Origin: Verrucomicrobiia bacterium
GTDB taxonomy: Bacteria > Verrucomicrobiota > Verrucomicrobiia > Opitutales > Opitutaceae
Direction of reading: 5' to 3'
Assembly: GCA_030424825.1 (NCBI GenBank)
Contig: JAUHWE010000334.1
Location: 1 to 5,721, forward strand
DNA: 5,721 nucleotides
Part shown: piece by piece, positions 1 to 5,721 of the stretch
How the letters are laid out: each line of letters opens with the position of its first letter
How positions within the stretch are numbered: the stretch's first letter is position 1
Translations under genes and position numbers: made by a program
The notes under the pieces: model-generated
Databases searched by the model: none
What the model was told of the DNA's origin: nothing
The model's input: only the letters and a program-made list of their open reading frames with translations

Positions 1-633
1 GACCCTTCATGCCGCATTCCGATGATTGCTCGCCTGCCAGGAGTCTTTCCCCGCAATGCACAATGCGACCACACCACTTCTCTCATCGATCTATTCCCTA
101 CATTCGCATCACTCGCCGGTGACCACAGGAGCAAACCAAGCGGCGAAGGAATGACCCTTATGCAGGCATTGGATACTGCCAATCGCGACCGAATCATCTT
201 TAGCCAGTTCTCCCAAAATGAACTGGGACTCTACATGGCTGCGAATAAGGATTGGAAATACGTTTACAGTGCTGCCGACGATAAGGAATGGCTTTACGAT
301 TTGGTAAACGACCCACTGGAAATCGAGAACTTGTTCGGCGAACCAGACTACGCCGCACAAGCTGCGTTGCTGAAAAACGCCTGTATCCGGAGGTTCCAAA
401 TCGACGGATACACGGAGCCACTCGAAGGCGACGACTGGAAAGCGTTTCAAAAAGCGGCTCCTCCTTCCGAATTCTCAGACGACGGACTTCTCTTTCAGGA
501 CCCCGAAGAACTCGAAAAAGAGATCCATGCCCTTGGCCAATACGCTCGTTCGGCGAAATTCATCCAGGACAGCCGGTTCAATCTCTTGAACAAGCTTTGT
601 GAAGTTTCCCAACCAACCAAGGACGTTCACTGA
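1..633 (+). CDS. Sulfatase (arylsulfatase family), C-terminal part, 5' truncated by window edge
   Basis: The frame is open from base 1 and ends with TGA at 631-633, leaving about 210 visible residues. The ATG at base 22 is internal to the protein, not a start. The text matches the C-terminal half of type I sulfatases, which hydrolyse sulfate esters and in PVC bacteria are usually exported for degrading sulfated glycans. RIPMIARLPG (visible residues 5-14) corresponds to the family's 'P-L-I-V-R-x-P-G' strand. SLIDLFPTFASLAG (27-40) is the usual 'D-hydrophobic-x-PT' helix. WKYVY followed by LYDLVNDPLEIENL (98-111) is the characteristic end of the fold ('ELYDLxxDPxExxNL'). The formylglycine motif CxPSR and most metal ligands would lie upstream, so activity and substrate class cannot be judged. 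The last 80 or so residues are an acidic, helical tail without a motif I recognise. The gene converges on the minus-strand isomerase gene. The family assignment is firm; the specific substrate is unknown. Confidence 0.9.
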   Translation, partial: DPSCRIPMIARLPGVFPRNAQCDHTTSLIDLFPTFASLAGDHRSKPSGEGMTLMQALDTANRDRIIFSQFSQNELGLYMAANKDWKYVYSAADDKEWLYDLVNDPLEIENLFGEPDYAAQAALLKNACIRRFQIDGYTEPLEGDDWKAFQKAAPPSEFSDDGLLFQDPEELEKEIHALGQYARSAKFIQDSRFNLLNKLCEVSQPTKDVH

Positions 634-681
634 CCACAAAGGATATCCGATCGAAGAGTGAGAAAGCTCTCGCATCGCAGG

Positions 682-743
682 TAGGGCCCGGCGAGCCGTA
701 TTGGTTGAGCAGCTTGCACGGCACGCCGAGCCGTCGTGCCCTA
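682..743. terminator. Imperfect hairpin between converging genes, possible bidirectional terminator or repeat element
   Basis: The arms TAGGGCCCGGCG (682-693) and CGTCGTGCCCTA (732-743) pair over 12 positions with one C-T mismatch and one G-T wobble. Inside the loop, GCCGT (695-699) can pair with ACGGC (718-722), giving a second stem. An alternative stem is GGCACG (720-725) with CGTGCC (735-740). It lies between the two converging stop codons (633 and 767), where a shared terminator is expected. No clear T-run follows on either strand, so a standard intrinsic terminator is not shown. It could instead be a dispersed structured repeat. Confidence 0.35.
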
Positions 744-766
744 ACTTTGCAACTCGCCAAAGGAGG

Positions 767-1819
767 CTACACATGCCGATCGGCCCAATTGAGCGACGCA
801 CCATTGTGGCGCTCCTCCTCAATGAGGATTTCCTCGAAACTCAAGCCCGAAACCTTGGGCGGCGGTTGCTTCGGAGGATGGGCGGCGACCATTGACAAAG
901 TCCGCTTCAAGTCGGACGCGCGACGGCGGGGAAAGACCGCCCAGTATCCATCCGTCTTACACGGTACCGAAAGGGGATCGCGCGTCGCCATCTCGACATG
1001 GAAGTCGGCGGATGGATTCGATTTGGCTAAGGTCCGAACGATACGTTCCAGATCGAGAAATCCCGTTCCAAAAGGCACTTCGCTCAACAGGAATCCATTA
1101 TCGCTCGGCTGCACGGTCATGTCTTTTAGGTGCACACTTAACACGTAGGGTGCGAGCGCATCTATCACCTCGTACGGCTCTTCACACATGGCAATGTTGT
1201 TGCCGGTATCCACGAGGACACCTAGCCATTCACTATCAAATTTCTTAAGTACCTTGAGTTGCTCGTCCACAAGCAGGTCCTTGTGATTCTCAATCGCCAG
1301 TTTGATACGATGCTTTCGGGCCAGGGGTTCTGCCAGTTCGAGTCGTCGAATGCTATCCTTGTGAAAGGTCTTAAACTCGTCCAGCGACTTAAAAACCTCA
1401 TAGCGCCGTCCCCCCATGAGAACGACCCGGGCGACCGTTGCCCCGGTCTCCCGAACGCGAGTCAGCTCCGCTTCGAACTGGGGCAAGTCGCTTTCGTTTT
1501 TGGGAAACCGGACATCCCCTTCAAAATAGCCGCCTGTCTTTTCGACATGATCCCGAATGGAATACGCGTCCGCTGAACTGAGCTCGCGTACGCTTGTCTG
1601 CACACCGTCACCTCCCAGTTTTCGAGAGTAGTCGTAAAAGGTTTTAGCGTCCGAAAACGCGACATTAGCGTATCCCTTTCGGATCGCTTGCCATTGCGTT
1701 TTACAAGAGAAGTTGCAGAGCCCTACTTTTGGCTTCAAACCCATGGGGGCGCTGAGAGCAATCCAGGATCGTGTCGCACAGAGGGCGGTCGAGAGGGCAA
1801 TAAACTTTATGCGATTCAT
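767..1819 (-). CDS. Exported xylose-isomerase-like TIM-barrel protein (sugar phosphate isomerase/epimerase family)
   Basis: A 350-residue protein of the AP-endonuclease-2/xylose-isomerase-like TIM-barrel superfamily, whose members isomerise or epimerise sugars and keto-sugars using a divalent metal. The expected acidic/His ligand set is visible: E177 in AIENH, D204 in VDTGN, H230 in SVHLKD and E276 in HVEMATRDP. I chose the ATG at 1819 because it begins a plausible signal peptide, with Lys/Arg near the start and then a hydrophobic stretch to about residue 24 (WIALSA, cleavage before PMGLKP). The mature barrel starts directly with KVGLCNF. Arg17 interrupts the hydrophobic core, so export is likely but not certain. 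The frame stays open upstream to 1942, but those 41 codons look non-coding. No good Shine-Dalgarno site precedes the start. The last 35 residues form a proline-rich then helical tail (GLSFEE). The gene lies 294 bases downstream of the DUF1080 gene in the same direction. Substrate is unknown; a keto-sugar from the neighbouring enzymes is a guess. Confidence 0.85.
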   Translation of the reverse strand: MNRIKFIALSTALCATRSWIALSAPMGLKPKVGLCNFSCKTQWQAIRKGYANVAFSDAKTFYDYSRKLGGDGVQTSVRELSSADAYSIRDHVEKTGGYFEGDVRFPKNESDLPQFEAELTRVRETGATVARVVLMGGRRYEVFKSLDEFKTFHKDSIRRLELAEPLARKHRIKLAIENHKDLLVDEQLKVLKKFDSEWLGVLVDTGNNIAMCEEPYEVIDALAPYVLSVHLKDMTVQPSDNGFLLSEVPFGTGFLDLERIVRTLAKSNPSADFHVEMATRDPLSVPCKTDGYWAVFPRRRASDLKRTLSMVAAHPPKQPPPKVSGLSFEEILIEEERHNGASLNWADRHV

Positions 1820-2113
1820 GGCATAGGGGGTTAGGAAACTAGGGGTATTACATTCGAAAGCATGTCGCAACAAATGGATATGGCAATTCGATAAAGCATC
1901 CTCGGGGCAAGCGCCTTCGTTCGCAGAAATTGGCCGAGTCACGAGCCCCGAGCCCCAAGGTATTTATCCGCGAGGGGGGATAACACGGAAACGTTCCGCG
2001 TGAGAAAGGATTCGCTCAAGGCCGATTCTACGATCTAATCGTGTAGCCGAATGTGGACTACAAGTGAGATTTATAAAGGAGGGGACAGACTTCGCTTTTT
2101 TGAAAAAGGAATC
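1820..2113. other. 294-base intergenic gap between DUF1080 and isomerase genes
   Basis: No convincing gene is present. The stretch contains a short inverted repeat at 1983-2001 (ACACGGAA, loop ACG, TTCCGCGT; one mismatch in eight pairs) and a weaker bulged one at 2028-2046 (CTACGAT with ATCGTGTAG). Just after the DUF1080 stop, the minus strand reads CCTTTTTCAAAAAAG (2109-2095), an A/T-only stem too tight to be a good terminator. On the minus strand, TTGTTG (1873-1868) lies 17 bases before TAATAC (1850-1845), upstream of the isomerase start. This is a possible but poor sigma-70-like promoter, with three of six matches in each box. The gap is long enough to hold an independent promoter for the isomerase. 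Confidence 0.4.
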
Positions 2114-3160
2114 CTACTGCTCCACCACCCAGATGTTTCTGAATTGAATTTTGTTGCTGTGATCCTGGAGAGAAAGTCCTCCATTCTCGCCTGTTTCCAC
2201 CAAGCCACGGCCTTTTTGAGTATTGGAGGTCGTCCCTTTAATCTGAAAGTTGTTGTGGATTTTCACTCCGTTGTGCCAAACGGTAAATTCTGCGTCATCG
2301 ACTTTGTTGCCCTCCGAATCCCGACGGAGACGCTTGAACTCTACATCGAAGGTCTGCCACACACCGGGAGCCCAGCACATGTTCACTCGGGGGGGTGATT
2401 GCTTGTAAAGCGCCCCACACTCGTTCCACATGCCGTCGAGACCATAACTATCGAGAATTTGAACCTCGTAACCACCCGGCAGGAAAAAACCGCTGTTGGC
2501 TCGCTTTTGCCCTCGGTGCTCAGGCTCGTAGGGCAAACGGAATTCAAGGTGGACTTTCACGTCCCCAAAACTCTGACGGGTATTGATCGATCCTCCGACA
2601 CCGTCGTTCTCCTTTTTCGGCAATACTTCGAAGTAGCCGTTTTTAATCAGCCAAGTAGGTTCACCCCCACCTTGACGCTCCCAGGCATCGAGATTGGATC
2701 CGTCAAAAAGCACCACCGCGTTTTCAGGCGCCTTTTTACCCAAAGTGGGTGAAGTGCGATGCACGCGTTTCAAGGAAAATGGAGTTTCAAAGTTTCCGCT
2801 GGCCTTTTTACCGGTGAAACTGTCGTTGGTAATTTTGCCGGAATATCCGTTCTGATCGAACGTCATCTTGCCGTTCTTCCAAACGGCTTCGGTCTTGACC
2901 TTGTAGTCCGCTCGCCTGTCGAACTCCTCAAGAATCTGAATTTCGTATCGATCATTGCCCAGGCCAATGACGCGGGCCACCAAGCCGGGATTGTTCTTAG
3001 CATTGCCGTCATTCTTAGGGGCATCGACCCAGCCTCCTTGCCAGTCTCCCATAAACGGCGGGATCGGTTCCATGTTGGCTTGGGAAACAGTTGCGGTGTT
3101 CAGCCAAAGCAGGGCTGAAAATACGAGAGTGAAAAGGCGTTTAACAGAGGTACAGTTCAT
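2114..3160 (-). CDS. Secreted DUF1080 protein (3-keto-disaccharide hydrolase-like, LamG-type fold)
   Basis: A 348-residue protein with three parts. Residues 1-29 are a clear signal peptide: VKR, then a hydrophobic core LFTLVFSALLWL, then a VSQA cleavage site. Residues about 31-140 form a strand-rich, glycine-rich module starting GDWQGGWV. Residues about 147-346 are the DUF1080 domain (PF06439), with LFDGSNLDAW (151-160), the core SGFFLPGGYEVQILDSYG (223-240), GALYKQSPP (249-257), the WQTFDVEF strand (268-275) and the closing LQDHSNKIQFRNIWV (331-345). The domain has a concanavalin/LamG-like jelly roll. Some members cleave 3-keto-glycosides; others may only bind carbohydrate. The ATG at 3160 is chosen because it starts the signal peptide directly; no Shine-Dalgarno is evident. 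The gene follows the cytochrome/propeller gene by 166 bases on the same strand. That setting supports a role after sugar oxidation, but no substrate can be read from the sequence. Confidence 0.9.
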   Translation of the reverse strand: MNCTSVKRLFTLVFSALLWLNTATVSQANMEPIPPFMGDWQGGWVDAPKNDGNAKNNPGLVARVIGLGNDRYEIQILEEFDRRADYKVKTEAVWKNGKMTFDQNGYSGKITNDSFTGKKASGNFETPFSLKRVHRTSPTLGKKAPENAVVLFDGSNLDAWERQGGGEPTWLIKNGYFEVLPKKENDGVGGSINTRQSFGDVKVHLEFRLPYEPEHRGQKRANSGFFLPGGYEVQILDSYGLDGMWNECGALYKQSPPRVNMCWAPGVWQTFDVEFKRLRRDSEGNKVDDAEFTVWHNGVKIHNNFQIKGTTSNTQKGRGLVETGENGGLSLQDHSNKIQFRNIWVVEQ

Positions 3161-3263
3161 TCGAATCAGATCGTTTTAGAGTTAATGGTATAGGTTCGAT
3201 TACAAATGGAAATCCTTTCAGGCAATCCTCGATTTACTTCGCTAGGATTTTAAATGATTCCTA

Positions 3264-3281
3264 TTGCAACGAAGCGTGCAA
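3264..3281 (-). terminator. Compact hairpin downstream of the cytochrome/propeller gene, weak terminator candidate
   Basis: On the plus strand TTGC-A-ACG, loop AAG, CGT-GCAA forms a seven-pair stem with one bulged A. It lies about 46 bases past the stop of the minus-strand cytochrome gene and 104 bases before the DUF1080 start. On the minus strand it is followed by mixed A/T sequence rather than a T-run, so termination would be partial at best. The rest of the 166-base gap (3161-3326) has an inverted AATCCT/AGGATT pair (3224-3229 with 3244-3249) but no clear promoter or ribosome binding site. Confidence 0.22.
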
Positions 3282-3326
3282 ACCGCCCCACCAGATACAA
3301 CTAGCGGAAAGCTGCTTTTGAATCGT

Positions 3327-5721
3327 CTACTGTTGGAGATAGGCGATCAGGTCGACCACCTCTCGTTCGTCCATGGTCTGCAACAGCCCTTCCGGCATCG
3401 TCGATTGTTCGAGCTGCACTTGCCCGATTATTTCGGATACCGGAATCACCTCGATGGAATCAGGGCCGGCGATGGTTACGGTATGTCTAGATTGAGCCGT
3501 TATATTGCCGCTCAGTACCCGCCCGTCTTTGAGAGTAAGCACATTCATTCGGTAGTCCTGCGGCAAAACCGCGCTAGGATCGATGAGGTTCTCCAGCAAG
3601 TAGTAAAGGTTCTGACGATCACCCCCGTCAAGCGGAGGGGCCAAACGGCCGCCCTCTCCAAAAAGCGTGTGGCATGACGCGCAACTTCGTTGAAAAACGG
3701 ACTTTCCATTGGCGATATTCGCTTCCCCCAATCGACCGGGAGTCAGGCTTGCTTGCCAACTCTTTATTTGCACCTGTTTCTCCTCCGGGCTTCGGCGCAT
3801 CTGCCCCCACACGGCTTCGAGGAGATCGTTCAGCTCGACGTCCCCTAGATTGTAAATTTGACGGGCATGAAACGCAGATAGGTCGGACCGTGGAACCAGC
3901 CCGCTCTTGATGGCATTTAGCAGTGGCCTCGCAAAGGAAGCCCTTGTACTGAGAGTGGCCATGGTTGCCTGACGGTCATCCGTCAAATAACGACGATAGG
4001 GTCTCAATATTGTAGCCGCGATTCCAGGGTCGTTAAAAGCGGCCAGCTCGGTAATGGCCTGATTGCGGCGAGACTGATTCTCCAATAGTTTCATCCAGTC
4101 CTTCGCTGCCATCGGAGCGCTTTGGTCAAAAACCGGCTCCAGCTCTGCTGCAATAGCTCGAACCCCCGCATCGTCGGACTCCGCCAATACTCCCCAATTC
4201 GCAGGTGGCTCGATTCCCCTCAATCCGTTCAACGCTTCTGCAATTCCCCGTACCCCTGCCCTTGCCTGGAGCTGATCGCCGCGATTCAAGGTGGCTGTTA
4301 TCGCTTTCACCAATTGAGGCATCAGCTCGGCGTTCAGATCAAAATCGCTCGCGATACGCCGTACAATGTTCTTGTAGACCTGCGAATCCGAGCAGTTGGA
4401 CAGAAAACCCAGCGCCCTTACGGGATCGGCTTCCACGAGGGGGCGCAGGGCATACCAAATCATATAGGGCAAATTCTGATCAGATCCGTATCCAAAATCT
4501 AATAGCAATTCTTCTGCCAATGTCCACCGCTGATCTTCTGAAAACCGAGGAAACGTAGAGACGACGTACAAGCGAACCAGGCGGGACTCTCCATCGCTCG
4601 CCAGATTGCGGATCTTTTTAAACTGTTTTTCAGTCGGATGCCCTTCCTCTCCGATCAGCCGCACCGCCCAACTTCGAACATGCTCATTGCCATGATCCAA
4701 CAGCGCAGTCAGTCGCTTTTCCCCAATTCCACCCGAGCTATGCAAGGCCCACATAAATCGTAGTTGCCGATCGACGGCGTGCTCCTCCGAATCGAGCATT
4801 TGAAACAATTCCATTCGGGCATCCTCAACATCGACTCCAGCATGGAAACGCTCCTGCAGCAAGCGACGCGCATGACGGACATAGTAGTCATTGCGATGCA
4901 TTTGATAGGCAACTAGCTCCCGATTGGACTGCTTCGCCAAATCGACCGGACTGGAAAGCTTCACATCTCCATAAACCACTTTGTAAATACGGCCACTGGT
5001 GCGATGAACCCCATCGTTGTCGTGGCATTCTCCGATGTCCGTCCAATCAGACAGATAGACTCCGCCATCCGGTCCGTAAATTTGAGACACTCCTTTATAC
5101 CAAGGATGATTAGCGATCATAAAGTCATTGCTATGAGTCGCCACGTATCCAGAGCCCGACCTTTGCAGAATGTCATTGTTAAGGCGTCGACCGTGAGTGT
5201 TGCTTAGAAAGAGAGTGTCGCGATATTTCTCCGGCCAATTGTCACCCAGATAAATCATCGCTCCACAATGTGAGTGACCGCCTCCCAAGAGATTGGTGAG
5301 TCCTTCCGCATTGTCGCGAAACTTCTTGCGATCGGTCCACTCGCCTTCGTGATGCAAATGGTCGGCCGTCAAGGGAATCCGGTCATACACGTGAGCCTCT
5401 GAACCTTGGCCGTGCATTCGAGGATAATAGGCCCCGGGAATGACATGCCACAAGTGACCGTTCACGTTGCCCGTCATGAACATTTCACCCATCTCATTCC
5501 AGTCGAGACCCCAAGGATTGGTCGTTCCACGGGCCACGATCTCAACCTCATGCGTAATCGGGTGGAGACGCCAGATACCGCAGCTGACATCGATCCGCTC
5601 CGAAGCGGGTGTACCGGGCTTCCCCACCAAGGACGCCGCCGTAATGCCATGCCTGCCGTAAAGCCACCCATCTGGTCCCCAGGTTAGACCATTGAAAAAA
5701 TTGTGGTTGGCCGCTGTGGAA
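3327..5721 (-). CDS. PVC-type membrane-bound dehydrogenase with beta-propeller, helical repeats and C-terminal heme-binding domain; N-terminus beyond window
   Basis: About 797 residues are visible, running in from the window end; the stop is TAG at 3327-3329. The TTG at 5630 is an internal leucine: the frame upstream of it reads NFFNGLTWGPDGWLYGRHG, the conserved family text. Visible residues 1-250 are the end of a six-bladed propeller of the sugar-dehydrogenase type (TIGR02604-like), with GTTNPWGLDWNE (65-76), GHLWHVIPGAYY (88-99) and GPDGGVYLSDW (216-226), closing at GRIYKVVYG. Residues about 255-660 are alpha-helical and HEAT-like. Residues about 665-797 are the Pirellula/Verrucomicrobium-type heme domain (TIGR02603-like). 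Its heme c site is CASCH (680-684, bases 3669-3683), and M775 in STMPEGLL is the likely distal ligand. The family is thought to oxidise a sugar or alcohol in the periplasm or at the outer face of the membrane and pass electrons to the attached heme. The substrate has not been defined and the cofactor cannot be read here. Full-length relatives are usually well over 900 residues. It is probably the first of three same-strand genes in this window. Confidence 0.92.
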   Translation of the reverse strand, partial: STAANHNFFNGLTWGPDGWLYGRHGITAASLVGKPGTPASERIDVSCGIWRLHPITHEVEIVARGTTNPWGLDWNEMGEMFMTGNVNGHLWHVIPGAYYPRMHGQGSEAHVYDRIPLTADHLHHEGEWTDRKKFRDNAEGLTNLLGGGHSHCGAMIYLGDNWPEKYRDTLFLSNTHGRRLNNDILQRSGSGYVATHSNDFMIANHPWYKGVSQIYGPDGGVYLSDWTDIGECHDNDGVHRTSGRIYKVVYGDVKLSSPVDLAKQSNRELVAYQMHRNDYYVRHARRLLQERFHAGVDVEDARMELFQMLDSEEHAVDRQLRFMWALHSSGGIGEKRLTALLDHGNEHVRSWAVRLIGEEGHPTEKQFKKIRNLASDGESRLVRLYVVSTFPRFSEDQRWTLAEELLLDFGYGSDQNLPYMIWYALRPLVEADPVRALGFLSNCSDSQVYKNIVRRIASDFDLNAELMPQLVKAITATLNRGDQLQARAGVRGIAEALNGLRGIEPPANWGVLAESDDAGVRAIAAELEPVFDQSAPMAAKDWMKLLENQSRRNQAITELAAFNDPGIAATILRPYRRYLTDDRQATMATLSTRASFARPLLNAIKSGLVPRSDLSAFHARQIYNLGDVELNDLLEAVWGQMRRSPEEKQVQIKSWQASLTPGRLGEANIANGKSVFQRSCASCHTLFGEGGRLAPPLDGGDRQNLYYLLENLIDPSAVLPQDYRMNVLTLKDGRVLSGNITAQSRHTVTIAGPDSIEVIPVSEIIGQVQLEQSTMPEGLLQTMDEREVVDLIAYLQQ
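3669..3683 (-). other. Heme c attachment motif CASCH within the cytochrome domain
   Basis: The minus-strand codons TGC GCG TCA TGC CAC encode C680-A-S-C683-H684. The two cysteines would bind heme covalently and the histidine would be the proximal iron ligand. The flanking text GKSVFQRSC and GEGGRLAPPLDGG matches the usual surroundings of the site in this family. Covalent attachment by the cytochrome c maturation machinery takes place outside the cytoplasm, so the protein must be exported, although its signal peptide lies outside the window. Confidence 0.9.

Noticed and set aside
22..24. ATG at 22 as the start of a short sulfatase-like gene
   Set aside because: The frame is open from base 1 and the preceding residues (DPSCRIP) fit the family, so the gene starts outside the window.
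109..450. Minus-strand frame of 113 codons within the sulfatase region
   Set aside because: It is antisense to a clearly conserved sulfatase C-terminus and has no family features.
1845..1873. Promoter-like TTGTTG and TAATAC boxes upstream of the isomerase
   Set aside because: Only three of six bases match in each box, a level expected by chance in a gap of this size; noted in the gap description but not called as a promoter.
1820..1942. In-frame upstream extension of the isomerase gene (41 extra codons)
   Set aside because: The extra residues are not family-like and would bury the signal peptide inside the protein; the ATG at 1819 gives the expected exported form.
2051..2398. Plus-strand frame of 115 codons with AAAGGAGGGG nearby (2075-2084)
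   Set aside because: The purine run lies inside the frame, not ahead of a suitably spaced start, and most of the frame is antisense to the well-supported DUF1080 gene.
2399..3118. Two plus-strand frames of 117 and 119 codons (2399-2752 and 2759-3118)
   Set aside because: Both are antisense shadows of the DUF1080 coding region; the hydrophobic look follows from the opposite-strand codons and no family is recognisable.
3264..3677. Plus-strand frame of 137 codons across the cytochrome gene end
   Set aside because: It is antisense to the heme domain and has no ribosome binding site or recognisable motif.
5628..5630. TTG as a start for the cytochrome/propeller protein
   Set aside because: The frame continues upstream to the window end with conserved family sequence (NGLTWGPDGWLYGRHG), so this codon is an internal leucine.
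1..5721. CRISPR array, tRNA, rRNA, insertion sequence or phage genes
   Set aside because: No spaced direct repeats, RNA gene signatures, transposase or integrase sequence, or terminal inverted repeats were seen on either strand.

Overview
The window looks like part of a chromosome from the Planctomycetota-Verrucomicrobiota (PVC) group. The main evidence is a very large protein that joins a dehydrogenase-type beta-propeller and a helical-repeat region to a C-terminal CxxCH cytochrome domain, an architecture characteristic of that group. It sits beside other families that are greatly expanded there: a sulfatase, a DUF1080 (3-keto-disaccharide hydrolase-like) protein and an exported xylose-isomerase-like TIM barrel. 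Base composition appears balanced (about half G+C by eye), and the genes lack clear Shine-Dalgarno sites, which fits but does not prove this. I cannot say which phylum or genus it is.

Layout: bases 1-633 (+) hold the C-terminal part of a sulfatase whose catalytic N-terminus lies upstream of the window. Bases 634-766 are a gap between converging genes and contain an imperfect hairpin. The rest of the window carries three genes on the minus strand, read right to left: the cytochrome/propeller protein (3327 to beyond 5721, N-terminus missing), a secreted DUF1080 protein (2114-3160), and a TIM-barrel sugar isomerase/epimerase-like protein with a probable signal peptide (767-1819). The gaps between them are 166 and 294 bases, wide for a tight operon, so the genes may form a loose operon or have separate promoters. 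I found no RNA gene, CRISPR array, insertion sequence or recognisable attachment site.

Working hypothesis: all three minus-strand products probably act outside the cytoplasm. The families suggest an oxidoreductive route for breaking sugar linkages. The propeller-cytochrome protein would oxidise a sugar hydroxyl and pass electrons to its own heme, the DUF1080 protein would cleave the resulting keto-glycoside, and the TIM-barrel protein would isomerise or further process the keto-sugar. The neighbouring sulfatase would fit a sulfated glycan substrate. The gene families and order are seen directly; the pathway is inference.
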